DNA of 64,000 nt, taken from Paenibacillus sp. FSL H7-0326 (GTDB taxonomy: Bacteria; Bacillota; Bacilli; Paenibacillales; Paenibacillaceae). Both the position numbers and the translations under genes were made by a program. The stretch lies in assembly GCF_001955535.1 (NCBI RefSeq), contig NZ_MPVN01000007.1, positions 1 to 64,000 of the forward strand, read 5' to 3'. Below the pieces are notes generated by a model. The model made no database searches, was not told where the DNA came from, and worked only from the letters and a program-made list of their open reading frames with translations. Shown piece after piece: positions 26,569 through 35,151 of this stretch (within the stretch, counting starts at the first letter, position 1; every line of letters begins with the position of its first letter).

Positions 26569-26689
26569 GCAGTGAGTCACTGGATAAGTTAGTTCCTTTC
26601 ACATCTGAAGTTCATGTTCTATTGTTTTCCCTCGATTTTCAAACTATGATATATTCATTTACAGAGAAAATAGGAGGATCGAGTCAGAA

Positions 26690-27508
26690 ATGGACAACCT
26701 GTTCCTGATCGGGGAGATTTCAAAGCTCTTTCAGATCGATATTCGTACACTTCGGTACTATGACGAAATAGATTTATTTAGACCGGCGTCCGTGGACACC
26801 TCTACGGGATACCGCTATTACTCAATAGATCAATTTGAACAGCTGAATACCATCCTCTATCTGAAGGCACTCGGCGTTCCGCTCAAACAAATCAAGCAGT
26901 TTCTGGACCATCGCGATATTGATCACATCCTGCAGCTCCTCCAGGAACAGCATCAAAGAACGGTAGATAAAATCAATGAGTTCACACAAATTAAGCAAAA
27001 GATAGAAAGTCGAATTCATCAAATACAGGATGCAGCAAATGTAAATGAACTGTATAAGATTCGTGAGATTGAGCTGCCCGAAAGAGCGATTGTAGTCCTG
27101 AAGCATAAGATACATAAGAGTGATAATTTAGAATTGCCGATTCGTATGCTGGAGAATCAGACCAAGATGAAATCAACGATTTTTCTGGGAAAAGTAGGAC
27201 TATCCATTGCATTGGAGAGCCTAATTGCAAGACGCTTTGAGGAGTATGACTCGATCTTTGTCGTTGTTGAGGAAGAGATCAAGTCACATCATTATGAGCA
27301 GAAGCTTCTTCCACAAAGTATGAATATTACGATTCGTTTTGCGGGTACACATGAGGATGCGGCCCCATACTATGAACAGCTAATGGATTACATTGCAGAC
27401 AATGGCTATCAAATGATGGATGATGGATTGGAGATTACGTATATCGATTATGGTCTGACGCAGGACACATCCAAGTTCGTGACCGAAATACAGATCCCTG
27501 TAAAATAA
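26690..27508 (+). CDS. BmrR-like MerR regulator with GyrI-like ligand domain
   Basis: This is a 272-residue activator-type MerR protein. The N-terminal winged helix is LIGEISKLFQIDIRTLRYYDEIDLF, with STGYRYYS in the wing. A dimerisation coiled coil runs over about 80-125. The C-terminal effector domain of about 145 residues has the GyrI/BmrR pattern (REIELPERAIVVLKHKI; FAGTHEDAAPYYEQLMDYIADNGYQM). Such regulators sense cationic or hydrophobic drugs. AGGAGG precedes ATG 26690. The target gene is not evident. Confidence 0.9.
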   Translation: MDNLFLIGEISKLFQIDIRTLRYYDEIDLFRPASVDTSTGYRYYSIDQFEQLNTILYLKALGVPLKQIKQFLDHRDIDHILQLLQEQHQRTVDKINEFTQIKQKIESRIHQIQDAANVNELYKIREIELPERAIVVLKHKIHKSDNLELPIRMLENQTKMKSTIFLGKVGLSIALESLIARRFEEYDSIFVVVEEEIKSHHYEQKLLPQSMNITIRFAGTHEDAAPYYEQLMDYIADNGYQMMDDGLEITYIDYGLTQDTSKFVTEIQIPVK

Positions 27509-27513
27509 CATTG

Positions 27514-27539
27514 ACCCTCCAGTAACTGGAGGGTTTATT
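27514..27539 (+). terminator. Intrinsic terminator after the MerR gene
   Basis: ACCCTCCAG (27514-27522), a 3-base loop and CTGGAGGGT (27526-27534) are followed by TTATT. Confidence 0.75.
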
Positions 27540-27577
27540 CTGTGTTTAAGAAAAACCCAAATAGGAGAGGAAATCAA

Positions 27578-28261
27578 GTGATAGGAACGATTGTAAATGT
27601 AGCAACGATCCTGGTGGGAAGTGCGCTGGGAAGTATATTTAAGAAGGGGATCGGGGAGCGCTACCAAGATATTTTGATGCAGGCGATGGGGCTGGCTGTT
27701 ACCGCACTTGGCATTAGCTCCATCGTTAAATATTTGCCTGACAGTCATTATCCTGTACTGTTCATCGTCAGTCTAGCGGTAGGTGGTCTGATTGGAGAGA
27801 GGCTGAATCTTGAGAGCAGCTTCAAAAGCGCTGTATCCCGCATCTCGAAAGGGAATCTGGCAGAAGGTTTAACGACAGCGATCATGCTGTTCTGTATCGG
27901 TACATTATCCATTGTGGGACCTATTGAAAGTGCACTGAACGGTAATCATACTTACCTGCTGTCCAATGCAATGCTGGATGGGATCACGTCCATGGTGCTG
28001 GCATCCACCTTTGGATTTGGAATTGCCTGGTCAGCTGTTGTGCTGCTCTGCTGGCAAGGATTAATTTATGTTCTCGCAGGAGCGGTAGCTGGTTATATTA
28101 CGCCCGAGCTGCTCACCGAAATTTCGATCGTAGGCGGTGTGCTTATTCTTAGTTCCGGGCTTAGCATTCTGGGTATCAAGCATTTCAAAACGATGAATAT
28201 GATCCCAGCATTGTTCATCCCCGTCATTTTTATCGTCATTAAGAATATGCTCGGGCTGTAA
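27578..28261 (+). CDS. DUF554 family membrane protein
   Basis: This 227-residue protein has about seven hydrophobic segments. It begins IGTIVNVATILVGSALGSIF and contains MQAMGLAVTALGIS and GGLIGERLNLES, the usual DUF554 (YdfK/YqgA-like) pattern. Function is unknown. The annotated start is GTG 27578, because GAGAGG lies 8 bases upstream and the family begins here. A longer frame from 27542 lies directly behind the terminator of the previous gene. Confidence 0.85.
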   Translation: MIGTIVNVATILVGSALGSIFKKGIGERYQDILMQAMGLAVTALGISSIVKYLPDSHYPVLFIVSLAVGGLIGERLNLESSFKSAVSRISKGNLAEGLTTAIMLFCIGTLSIVGPIESALNGNHTYLLSNAMLDGITSMVLASTFGFGIAWSAVVLLCWQGLIYVLAGAVAGYITPELLTEISIVGGVLILSSGLSILGIKHFKTMNMIPALFIPVIFIVIKNMLGL

Positions 28262-28303
28262 TATATTTAGTAGTTTAGAGCTGGACGGATTGCTAGTCGG
28301 AAC

Positions 28304-29302
28304 TTACTTGAATCGATAAGCCCTGGGCTCGTCAAACCAGAAGCTGCCGTCTTTAGAAAAGTCGATATAAGGACTAGGGGATATCTCCTCAACTCGTCTT
28401 ATTTCCTCTTCCGTAAGTTTGACATCAAGTGCCTTAAGATTGCTATGTAGCTGTTGTTCATTTCTAACTCCAATTACGGGAATCACACTTGGCCGATGAA
28501 GCAGCCAGGCAAGAGCAAATTGACCGAGTGTAATTCCTTTGGCCTCAGCAATTTCAGCGAGTTTGTCCACTTTAGCCAGCTTATCACGATTCACTGGAGC
28601 TTCTGTATCCATCCGTTCACCGCGAGAATTTGATGGAAGGGGTTGTCCGCTGCGATATTTGCCGGATAACCAGCCCCCATCTAATGGAGAGTAAGCTAAT
28701 GTTGATAATCCATGCCGCTCGGAGACAGGTAAGATCTCCTGTTCAATATAACGATTGAAAATGTTGTAGGATGGCTGGTTGGTGACAAAGCGCTCCAAAT
28801 TCATCTTCTCACTGACCCACAGGGATTCAACAATACGCCAAGCTTCAAAATTAGAGCATCCAATGTAACGTACTTTGCCTTGAGTAACGAGATCATCCAT
28901 CGCACGAAGAGTTTCGTCAAGCGGAGTGTATGGATCCGGGCGGTGGATCTGATACAAATCGATGTAATCCGTATTCAGTCGCTTCAAGCTTGCCTCTACC
29001 TGCCGCATAATGCGATATCGACTGGCTCCTTCACCATTGACGCCTTCAGCGGTCCGTACTTTAAACTTGGTCGCAACGATGAATTGATCCCATCTTCCAT
29101 GAAGCGCCTTGCCAATAATCTCCTCTGTCGTTCCTTTACCATATGTATCTGCCGTATCAATGAAATTAATCCCCGAACCCAGCACCTTGTCAATGATAGA
29201 CAGAGAGCTGCTCTCATCCATATCCCAGGCACCATATGTCATTGTACCAAGACAGAGTCTGGATACTTGTAAACCACTTCTTCCGAGATAAGTGTACTCC
29301 AT
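28304..29302 (-). CDS. Aldo/keto reductase
   Basis: This 332-residue NADPH-dependent oxidoreductase of the AKR fold has the catalytic tetrad Asp49 and Tyr54 (FIDTADTYG), Lys79 (VATKF) and His120 (YQIHRPD). The cofactor-binding C-terminal part reads PVIGVRNEQQLHSNLKALD. It resembles the general stress and sugar-aldehyde reductases of the AKR11/12 type; the substrate is unknown. AGGAGG lies 8 bases before the ATG. The 270 bases upstream (29303-29572) hold no other gene that I can see. Confidence 0.92.
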   Translation of the reverse strand: MEYTYLGRSGLQVSRLCLGTMTYGAWDMDESSSLSIIDKVLGSGINFIDTADTYGKGTTEEIIGKALHGRWDQFIVATKFKVRTAEGVNGEGASRYRIMRQVEASLKRLNTDYIDLYQIHRPDPYTPLDETLRAMDDLVTQGKVRYIGCSNFEAWRIVESLWVSEKMNLERFVTNQPSYNIFNRYIEQEILPVSERHGLSTLAYSPLDGGWLSGKYRSGQPLPSNSRGERMDTEAPVNRDKLAKVDKLAEIAEAKGITLGQFALAWLLHRPSVIPVIGVRNEQQLHSNLKALDVKLTEEEIRRVEEISPSPYIDFSKDGSFWFDEPRAYRFK

Positions 29303-29572
29303 TTTGCATGCCTCCTGTATTCCTGGATTTAGCTATTTCAACTTATACGATATCCGTTAACATGCGATTTTGTCAAAATCGGCCAGTTTCCAACATAACG
29401 TGAAGCGTTGATGCCTCTGTAGTTGTTATACTTTACCTTTCGAAGCAGTCCATTTATAATTTGTTTAGCAGGAGAATGCATGTTCTTATTGTTTTCTTGA
29501 TTTCGGAACACAGGATTCCTTCATACGCAAGCAAGCATACATATCGGGACTCAAAGAATAGGGAGGAATTAA

Positions 29573-30175
29573 ATGTTGGCCGTAATTTATGCCATAGTGG
29601 CAGCCATCATGATTGTCATCGCCGCTAGAATTATTATCCGTATATCGAGAAAGCGCAGGCGAAGGGAGCTTAATCCTTACAAGATAACCATTAAAGACAT
29701 CGATCGTATGGAAGATGGCAAGGATTTCGAAGAATATTTGTTTCGGTTATTACTCGCCTTGGGATACGAAGATGCTTACAAGACGGTGAGCAGCCGGGAT
29801 TTTGGAGCGGATCTGGTGTTTACCGATCGGAATGGGAATCGGGCAATTATTCAGGCGAAGCGATATGCCGTCAGTAATCCGGTAGGGCTGTCTGCTGTAC
29901 AGGAGATCTATAGTGCGATGCCATTTTACAGGGCCCAGAAGTCTATCGTTATTACATCTGGCATTTATACGGATGCTTGCTTGAAGCTGGCAGGATATAA
30001 TGGTGTAAGGCTGCTGGACCGCGAGGATTTAATTGACATCATGAATGATCTTCGCAGCCGGCATGAGGATGCTGCAATGGACTTAATAGAAGCAGAGCCT
30101 GAATTGCTGCTGGATTCATGGGATGATTACTTGAGAGACAAGCAATATAAAAAAGAGCGTTTGCTGAGAGGGTGA
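29573..30175 (+). CDS. Membrane-anchored Mrr-like (PD-(D/E)XK) endonuclease-fold protein
   Basis: The 200 residues begin with one membrane segment (about 3-24) and a strongly basic stop-transfer patch (RISRKRRRRE). A restriction-endonuclease-like domain of the Mrr type follows: FEEYLFRLLLALGYEDA, then FGADLVFTDRNGNRAIIQAKRY, where the Asp of GADLVF and QAK form the nuclease motif. VITSGIYTDACLKLAGYNGVRLLDRE completes the domain. Family members cut methylated or foreign DNA, or act in unknown roles when membrane-bound. AGGGAGG precedes ATG 29573, and the GNAT gene follows after 6 bases. Confidence 0.85.
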   Translation: MLAVIYAIVAAIMIVIAARIIIRISRKRRRRELNPYKITIKDIDRMEDGKDFEEYLFRLLLALGYEDAYKTVSSRDFGADLVFTDRNGNRAIIQAKRYAVSNPVGLSAVQEIYSAMPFYRAQKSIVITSGIYTDACLKLAGYNGVRLLDREDLIDIMNDLRSRHEDAAMDLIEAEPELLLDSWDDYLRDKQYKKERLLRG

Positions 30176-30181
30176 AGCTAG

Positions 30182-30718
30182 ATGGAACAAAGAACGACGG
30201 AAAGGCTGGTATTACGGTCCTTGGACCGACAGGACGCTGCTGCAATGGAAGCCTTGCTGACTGAAAAGGATATTGCTAGTACGACATTAAGCATTCCTTA
30301 TCCCTATCCTGCAGGTGCAGCTGAAGCTTTTATTGAACAGAGGCATGCCATCCAGTCTAAGGGAGATGGGTACTCCTTTGCAGTTCTTAATGCACTCACA
30401 ACCGAATTCATGGGCGTCGTGGGGTTACAGGTTAACCGTAATCACAATCATGCTGAGCTTGCTTACTGGATTGGCAAACCGTTTTGGGGACAGGGATATG
30501 GTACGGAAGCGGCTCAATGTGTACTCCAATTTGCTTTTTACGATCTGCAATTAAATCGAGTTTGGGCAGCAGCGTTAGTTCGTAATCCTGCTTCTTCCAC
30601 AGTCATGAGAAAGATTGGCATGAAGCATGAGGGGACATTCCCACAGCATGTGATGAAGTGGGGACAATATGAGGACTTGGAGTATTACGGGATATTGGCT
30701 TCTGAGTACAAGGAATGA
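30182..30718 (+). CDS. GNAT acetyltransferase, RimJ/RimL-like
   Basis: This 178-residue acetyl-CoA-dependent transferase begins RTTERLVLRSLDRQDAAAMEALL. The acetyl-CoA loop is AYWIGKPFWGQGYGTEAAQCVLQFAF at about 97-122, followed by NPASSTVMRKIGMKHEG, the pattern of RimJ/RimL enzymes acting on N-terminal amines or small molecules. It follows the nuclease-like gene by 6 bases and probably shares its transcript. Confidence 0.9.
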   Translation: MEQRTTERLVLRSLDRQDAAAMEALLTEKDIASTTLSIPYPYPAGAAEAFIEQRHAIQSKGDGYSFAVLNALTTEFMGVVGLQVNRNHNHAELAYWIGKPFWGQGYGTEAAQCVLQFAFYDLQLNRVWAAALVRNPASSTVMRKIGMKHEGTFPQHVMKWGQYEDLEYYGILASEYKE

Positions 30719-30779
30719 CTGTACAACCATTTTTCCATCATTTACAATAAGGACAGTCTATACATACGAGGTGAAGAGG

Positions 30780-30809
30780 ATGGCATTCCGTATCGTTCGA
30801 AGTAATTAA
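30780..30809 (+). CDS. Leader peptide ORF of the ABC exporter
   Basis: The nine-codon ORF encodes MAFRIVRSN. GAGGTG at 30768-30773 lies 6 bases upstream, a good ribosome binding site. Codons 5-9 and the stop lie in the 5' arm of the 17-bp stem, so a translating or stalled ribosome would open it. This is the layout of antibiotic-responsive leader peptides; the peptide itself matches no leader I know. Confidence 0.55.
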   Translation: MAFRIVRSN

Positions 30810-30964
30810 TCATCGGGCTGGGTAAAACGCGTACCAGCCGCCGAGGGGGCAGTCTGCCCTTTGGCCGAGTGTTGATTAATGACTTGAACGGTGCCCGGAA
30901 TTGACCATTTTTAAAAAAAGAGTCAAGGGACACTGCAAGAGGACAAATACGCCTATGGCCGGAG

Positions 30965-31010
30965 AGCCAGGGTTCATTTGTCACTGCTATGGTGCTTCCT
31001 TGGCTTTTTT
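30965..31010 (+). terminator. Intrinsic terminator inside the leader
   Basis: AGCCAGGG (30965-30972) pairs with CCTTGGCT (30998-31005, one G-T), followed by a T run to 31010. It lies upstream of the exporter's ribosome binding site, so it can only act as an attenuator. Confidence 0.65.
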
Positions 31011-31039
31011 ACATTTCACTGATGGAGGTTAGACGTGTC

Positions 31040-32755
31040 TTGTTGAAGAGCTGTGTAAAGCATTTTAGATGGATGATTGTCATATATATTTTGATTGGAT
31101 TTGCCATTCAATACTTAGAAGCACTAGGGATCAAGATGTTCCAGCAATTACTGGATACCATTATTACTGTGGAGCATATCGAAGAAATGATATGGTTCAT
31201 CATCCTCTATGGTGCAGTGCTCATCGGATTGACTATTCTGAATTATGTCGATGAATATCCAAATACCTATTTATCAAACAGTATTGTTGAGAAGCTAAAG
31301 ATCTTCGCATTAACCAAAGTGTCTAAAATTGATTATGCATCGTATCAAAGTATTGGAACCGGCGAGATGATCCAGGTGATTGAGAACGGAGCTCAGGCAG
31401 GAGGCAAAATGCTGCATTCGTTCTACCTCACCATATTTCATGAGCTGCTTCCAAAGATTGCGTTCAGCCTGTTATTTATCGGATTATATAATATCCATAT
31501 TATGTTCATTATTTTAGCCGGCTACGTGCTTGTATTCATGATGACACATTTGCTGCTGGGGACGCTCTATCGTGTGAAAGCATCGCTGATCGCAGATCAG
31601 GAGCAAATGTCGAGATACACCATTCGCGGATTTATGGAGCTGGTTGTGTTTCGCTTGAATAGGCGGTATCAGAGAGAAATCGATCGAATGACTCGTACAT
31701 CGGGTCAAATCATAAAGAGAAGTACTCAGATTAGACTTGTGCATGAAGCATTTTTTGCGATTTTTGCTCTGTTTGTTAATGTGATCAAAATCGGAGTTAT
31801 CTTCTACGGTGCGAACCAGATCATTGCAGGTGACTTGTCTATTGGTATCATTGTTGCGATGATCATGTTCATTGATCAGGTGTATATGCCGATTGCAATC
31901 TTCAATGTGCTGTATGTGGATTACAAGCTGGACCGAGTTACTTATTCGCGGTTTGAAGCTTTCCTTAACCAACCAGAGGATCAGAATCTAGATACCGGCA
32001 TTTCAATTAGTGCCCTGAGAGGAAGAATCGAGTTTGATAAGGTCACTTACGATGATGAGAATCATCGAATCTTAAATGAGGTTAGCTTTACAATTGAGCA
32101 GGGCAGCTCGGTTGCCATTGCCGGCATGAGCGGGAGTGGTAAATCAACCATCGTCAAGCTGATGACCGGCCTGCTCAAGAAAAAATCCGGCAGAATATTA
32201 ATCGATGGGATTGATATTGACGAGCTTCATCTTCATCATTTGTACGAGCAACTGTCCTACATTTCGCAGGAACCGCCGATATTTGATACAACGATTCGTA
32301 ATAATCTGCTGCTGCCGAATCACTCAGATGAAGACTTATATGAATTGCTGGATAAGGTTGGCTTGCAAAATAAAGTAAGAGGACTTCCTAAGCAGCTGGA
32401 TACTTGGGTGGGGGAAAGAGGGACCAAATTGTCTGGCGGGGAGAAGCAAAGGCTTGCTTTTGCCCGGATTATGGGTCAGCAGCGCCCGCTTGTAATTCTG
32501 GACGAACCAGTGTCTGCGCTGGACAATATTCTAGAGAAGCAGATTATGCGTGAGATGCTGCATATGTTCAAGGAGAAGACGATGCTTGTGGTTGCACATC
32601 GGCTTAGCTTCATCAAGGATGTTGATAAAATACTATTAGTGAAAGACGGAGCGATTGAAGATGCAGGGAGTTTCGAGGAGCTCATGTGTCGCAGCAACTA
32701 TTTTCAGGAATTATGGAACAAGGAGCATCAAAACACCTTTCAAAAAGTTCAATAA
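31040..32755 (+). CDS. ABC exporter (fused membrane and ATPase domains)
   Basis: This half-transporter of about 571 residues has six membrane segments in the first 300 residues. Its ATPase domain carries Walker A AGMSGSGKST, Q-loop YISQEPPIFD, signature LSGGEKQRL, Walker B LVILDEPVSALD and H-loop VVAHRLSF. Heavily degenerate sites are absent, so it may act as a homodimer. GGAGG at 31024-31028 fits TTG 31040 or 31043; ATG 31022 overlaps that site. Expression is probably governed by the attenuator leader, which suggests an inducible drug or peptide exporter. A terminator follows. Confidence 0.9.
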   Translation: MLKSCVKHFRWMIVIYILIGFAIQYLEALGIKMFQQLLDTIITVEHIEEMIWFIILYGAVLIGLTILNYVDEYPNTYLSNSIVEKLKIFALTKVSKIDYASYQSIGTGEMIQVIENGAQAGGKMLHSFYLTIFHELLPKIAFSLLFIGLYNIHIMFIILAGYVLVFMMTHLLLGTLYRVKASLIADQEQMSRYTIRGFMELVVFRLNRRYQREIDRMTRTSGQIIKRSTQIRLVHEAFFAIFALFVNVIKIGVIFYGANQIIAGDLSIGIIVAMIMFIDQVYMPIAIFNVLYVDYKLDRVTYSRFEAFLNQPEDQNLDTGISISALRGRIEFDKVTYDDENHRILNEVSFTIEQGSSVAIAGMSGSGKSTIVKLMTGLLKKKSGRILIDGIDIDELHLHHLYEQLSYISQEPPIFDTTIRNNLLLPNHSDEDLYELLDKVGLQNKVRGLPKQLDTWVGERGTKLSGGEKQRLAFARIMGQQRPLVILDEPVSALDNILEKQIMREMLHMFKEKTMLVVAHRLSFIKDVDKILLVKDGAIEDAGSFEELMCRSNYFQELWNKEHQNTFQKVQ

Positions 32756-32772
32756 GATATAGAAACAGGAAA

Positions 32773-32803
32773 AAGGCTGCCTTCTGGGCAGCCTTCTTGT
32801 ATT
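32773..32803. terminator. Intrinsic terminator between convergent genes
   Basis: AAGGCTGCC (32773-32781) pairs with GGCAGCCTT (32787-32795), followed by a T-rich tail. AAAA on the other side allows use from the minus strand. Confidence 0.82.
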
Positions 32804-32804
32804 T

Positions 32805-34052
32805 TTAATGCGTATCTTCATTAACAGCAGGTTTACCGACTTCAACCAGCACTTTGTTTCCAATAAGAGTGAATACCAATACCAGCAGCAATACGCCGGT
32901 TCCCATCAGCAGCCATTCTATAGCCACGACATCCGCAACGGGGCCAAATACAAGCATGCCAAGCGGCATCATCGAAGTGGATATCATTGTGAGGACACCA
33001 AATACTCTGCCCAGATAGTCAGGCTCTACTTTTTCTTGCAGCAGGACAGTGAATGGCGTATTGAAGAAAGGCATTGCGAGACCAAACAAGCTCATAAAGG
33101 TTAAGTAAATGGCGAAGATCGGGACTACGCCAAGTGCGATCGTACATGCTCCCATCAACAAGCCTGCCATCGCCATGGTGTGGATTTTGTTTTTGAACCC
33201 TCCCCAGGTTGCGAGCAATATTCCTCCGATCATCATGCCAATCGCAAATGTAATTTCAATGGCGGTTAATCTCCAAACATCACTGCCAAAGGTTCTTGTA
33301 ACCTGCAAAGGTGTGAGAAAAGCAGCAGGTGCAGCAAGAACGTTAAATAATGCGACATAAACGAAGAATTTCTTCAGGAAGGTGTGAGCGCTAATATATT
33401 TAATGCCTTTTTTCAAATCTTCCAAATAGCTGGTAGTTTGATCCTGCATCGCCTTGGAATGCGCCGGAACACGAAGGAAGAACAGAAGAGTGAGAATCGC
33501 AATTAGAGCGGTAATGACATCAACAAAGAAAATGACTTCAATACTTGCCTTCGTAAGCAATGCTGCGCTTGCCATAGGAGATATGATCATGATGAAGGCT
33601 TGGATACTTCCATTAATTCCGTTAACTCTGGTTAATTGATCCTCTGGTACAAACTGCGGAAGAATGGCCCCTACAGCCGGGGTCTGAATTCCTGTGCCGA
33701 TTGCCCGAATTGCAGACATCACAAAGAGCAGCCAGATGGCCTCGTAACCTAGCAGGAACAACACAGCAAGCACCAGTGTCGATAGGGCAATCATGGAGTC
33801 TGCGAGCATAATCAAGAGCTTCCTGTTATACCGGTCTGCCCATACTCCTGCAAAGGGGGATAGGAAGAAGGCAGGAACAAATCCGCAAATGATGGATATG
33901 GTCATCATGATGCCGGATTGGGTCTCTAAAGTGATATACCACATGATAGCATACTGGACCAGCGAGGAACCAAAAAGCGAAATGGTCTGGCTGGTTAAGA
34001 ATAGGGCGGTGTTCTTTTTCCAGGCGTTAGCAGCTCCATTATTACTTAACAT
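32805..34052 (-). CDS. MFS exporter, DHA3/EntS-like
   Basis: This 415-residue protein has twelve predicted membrane segments. The family motif between segments 2 and 3 is AGVWADRYNRKLLIMLAD. Its second half includes VEPDYLGRVFGV, typical of DHA3 (MefA/EntS-like) exporters. Substrates in this group include macrolides and siderophores; here the substrate is unknown. AAAGGA lies about 10 bases before the ATG. It is divergent from the lipoprotein gene at 34209 and is about 1.8 kb from the attenuated ABC exporter. Confidence 0.9.
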   Translation of the reverse strand: MLSNNGAANAWKKNTALFLTSQTISLFGSSLVQYAIMWYITLETQSGIMMTISIICGFVPAFFLSPFAGVWADRYNRKLLIMLADSMIALSTLVLAVLFLLGYEAIWLLFVMSAIRAIGTGIQTPAVGAILPQFVPEDQLTRVNGINGSIQAFIMIISPMASAALLTKASIEVIFFVDVITALIAILTLLFFLRVPAHSKAMQDQTTSYLEDLKKGIKYISAHTFLKKFFVYVALFNVLAAPAAFLTPLQVTRTFGSDVWRLTAIEITFAIGMMIGGILLATWGGFKNKIHTMAMAGLLMGACTIALGVVPIFAIYLTFMSLFGLAMPFFNTPFTVLLQEKVEPDYLGRVFGVLTMISTSMMPLGMLVFGPVADVVAIEWLLMGTGVLLLVLVFTLIGNKVLVEVGKPAVNEDTH

Positions 34053-34208
34053 GTGTGCAACATCCTTTTCATTTATATTTGGTTAAAGCCCCGATGATTT
34101 AGCTTGTTTAACTGTGCATTGTTGCTCAACTTATAGCCTGGCTGCGACGTTAGTATAGTATATCTGTGTGGTATTGAAGGGTCAGAAGCATTGAGGAGGG
34201 AACAAAAT

Positions 34209-34649
34209 TTGAAGAAAATGCTGTTATTCATGCTCATGTGTGCAGTGTTCTTATTTACGACCTTATTCGTAATGACATCATGCAATATTCAACGAAATCC
34301 TCCCAAACCGATGATCCAAGCTGGTGACAAGAGGATCTCATTCTTACAAAGCACCTATTGCTGGAATGAATGCGCTGATTATATGGCGCCGCCTGATATG
34401 CTGAAGCATCAGCAGCTAGAGCCTGCCATTGTCTCACCTGAAGCAGAAATATCAATCGAGTTTACGCAAGTACCTTCAGAGGGCTCAATAGGAGTAGTGA
34501 ATTGGACGGATGATCTGCAATCCGAAAATGTCCCATTGGATTATAACACGATGACTGCACCAGGAATAGCAGGTATTTACATTTATAGTGTTTATGCTTC
34601 CTGGGACAAGGGAAGTGCCAGCTATGTGTTTACAATTAGAGTCGAATAG
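34209..34649 (+). CDS. Small lipoprotein with STYCW motif
   Basis: The protein has 146 residues. A hydrophobic signal ends in VMTSC, a plausible lipobox. The mature part has FLQSTYCWNECADYMAPPDML, a Cys-containing motif seen in other small Bacillota lipoproteins of unknown role, and then a beta-rich region (GIAGIYIYSVYASWDKGSASYVFTIRVE). TTG 34209 is chosen because GAGGAGGG lies 8 bases upstream; an earlier TTG at 34191 falls inside that site. Confidence 0.75.
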   Translation: MKKMLLFMLMCAVFLFTTLFVMTSCNIQRNPPKPMIQAGDKRISFLQSTYCWNECADYMAPPDMLKHQQLEPAIVSPEAEISIEFTQVPSEGSIGVVNWTDDLQSENVPLDYNTMTAPGIAGIYIYSVYASWDKGSASYVFTIRVE

Positions 34650-34757
34650 TACGCTGTTAAACTTCTGAATCATCTTGGATGTAAATTGCAATTTGCGGAT
34701 AATATAACATCTAGAATCCATTTCATTTCAGAAGGAGCGATTCATATCAAAAAAGAA

Positions 34758-35114
34758 ATGACAAAATTTCTAGCATACAGTGTGCTGGTGACAGGACTGC
34801 TGATGTGGCTCTCCGATGCTTCCTTCATCACTTCATGGTTTGCTGCTCTGCTGATTGCTTCTATCGGTTTTTTATTCGGAGATATTGTAGTATTTCGAAA
34901 AACGAACAACATCATAGCAACGGTGGCAGATTTTGTTTTTGTATTTGCCGTTCTATGGATATTTAAGGAGCTTATGTTCTGGAACACCACACTCACAGAC
35001 ATTCTGATTATCTCTCTGGTAATGGCTGCGTTCGAATATGTCTTCCACATATGGGTAGATCATGATAATCGTGAGCTGAGGAAGAAGCAGACTTACGGAA
35101 CCAAAGAGTCCTAA
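34758..35114 (+). CDS. DUF2512 family membrane protein
   Basis: This protein of 118 residues has four hydrophobic segments (about 4-18, 25-43, 52-70, 77-97) and ends in HIWVDHDNRELRKKQ, the DUF2512 (YndM-like) pattern. Function is unknown. ATG 34758 gives the normal family N-terminus, but the AAGGAG at 34732-34737 is 20 bases away. An ATT or ATC codon closer to it is in frame, so the true start is uncertain. The RNase J gene follows closely. Confidence 0.75.
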   Translation: MTKFLAYSVLVTGLLMWLSDASFITSWFAALLIASIGFLFGDIVVFRKTNNIIATVADFVFVFAVLWIFKELMFWNTTLTDILIISLVMAAFEYVFHIWVDHDNRELRKKQTYGTKES

Positions 35115-35151
35115 TCATCTTTTCTCGAACATGAAAGGGAGGTACTTCGTA

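Larger units (their letters stand above)
30719..31010 (+). promoter_or_regulatory. Structured leader / attenuator of the ABC exporter
   Basis: The spacer between the GNAT and ABC genes folds extensively. A possible -10 TACAAT is at 30743-30748. Arms 30794-30812 and 30873-30890 make a 17-bp stem with one bulge and one mismatch. It encloses two hairpins (30816-30824 with 30832-30839; 30840-30851 with 30855-30865). Another hairpin covers 30901-30926. GACAAAT (30942-30948) pairs with ATTTGTC (30976-30982), with TGGC/GCCA inside. That fold would hide the 5' arm of the terminator at 30965-31010. The large stem begins inside a leader ORF, suggesting control by translation of that ORF. Confidence 0.65.

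Noticed and set aside
30755-31010. Identity of the ABC leader as a T-box, M-box, SAM, TPP or purine riboswitch
   Set aside because: The conserved core sequences of these classes (for example the TGGNACCGCG of T-boxes) are absent, while a leader ORF with ribosome binding site is present.
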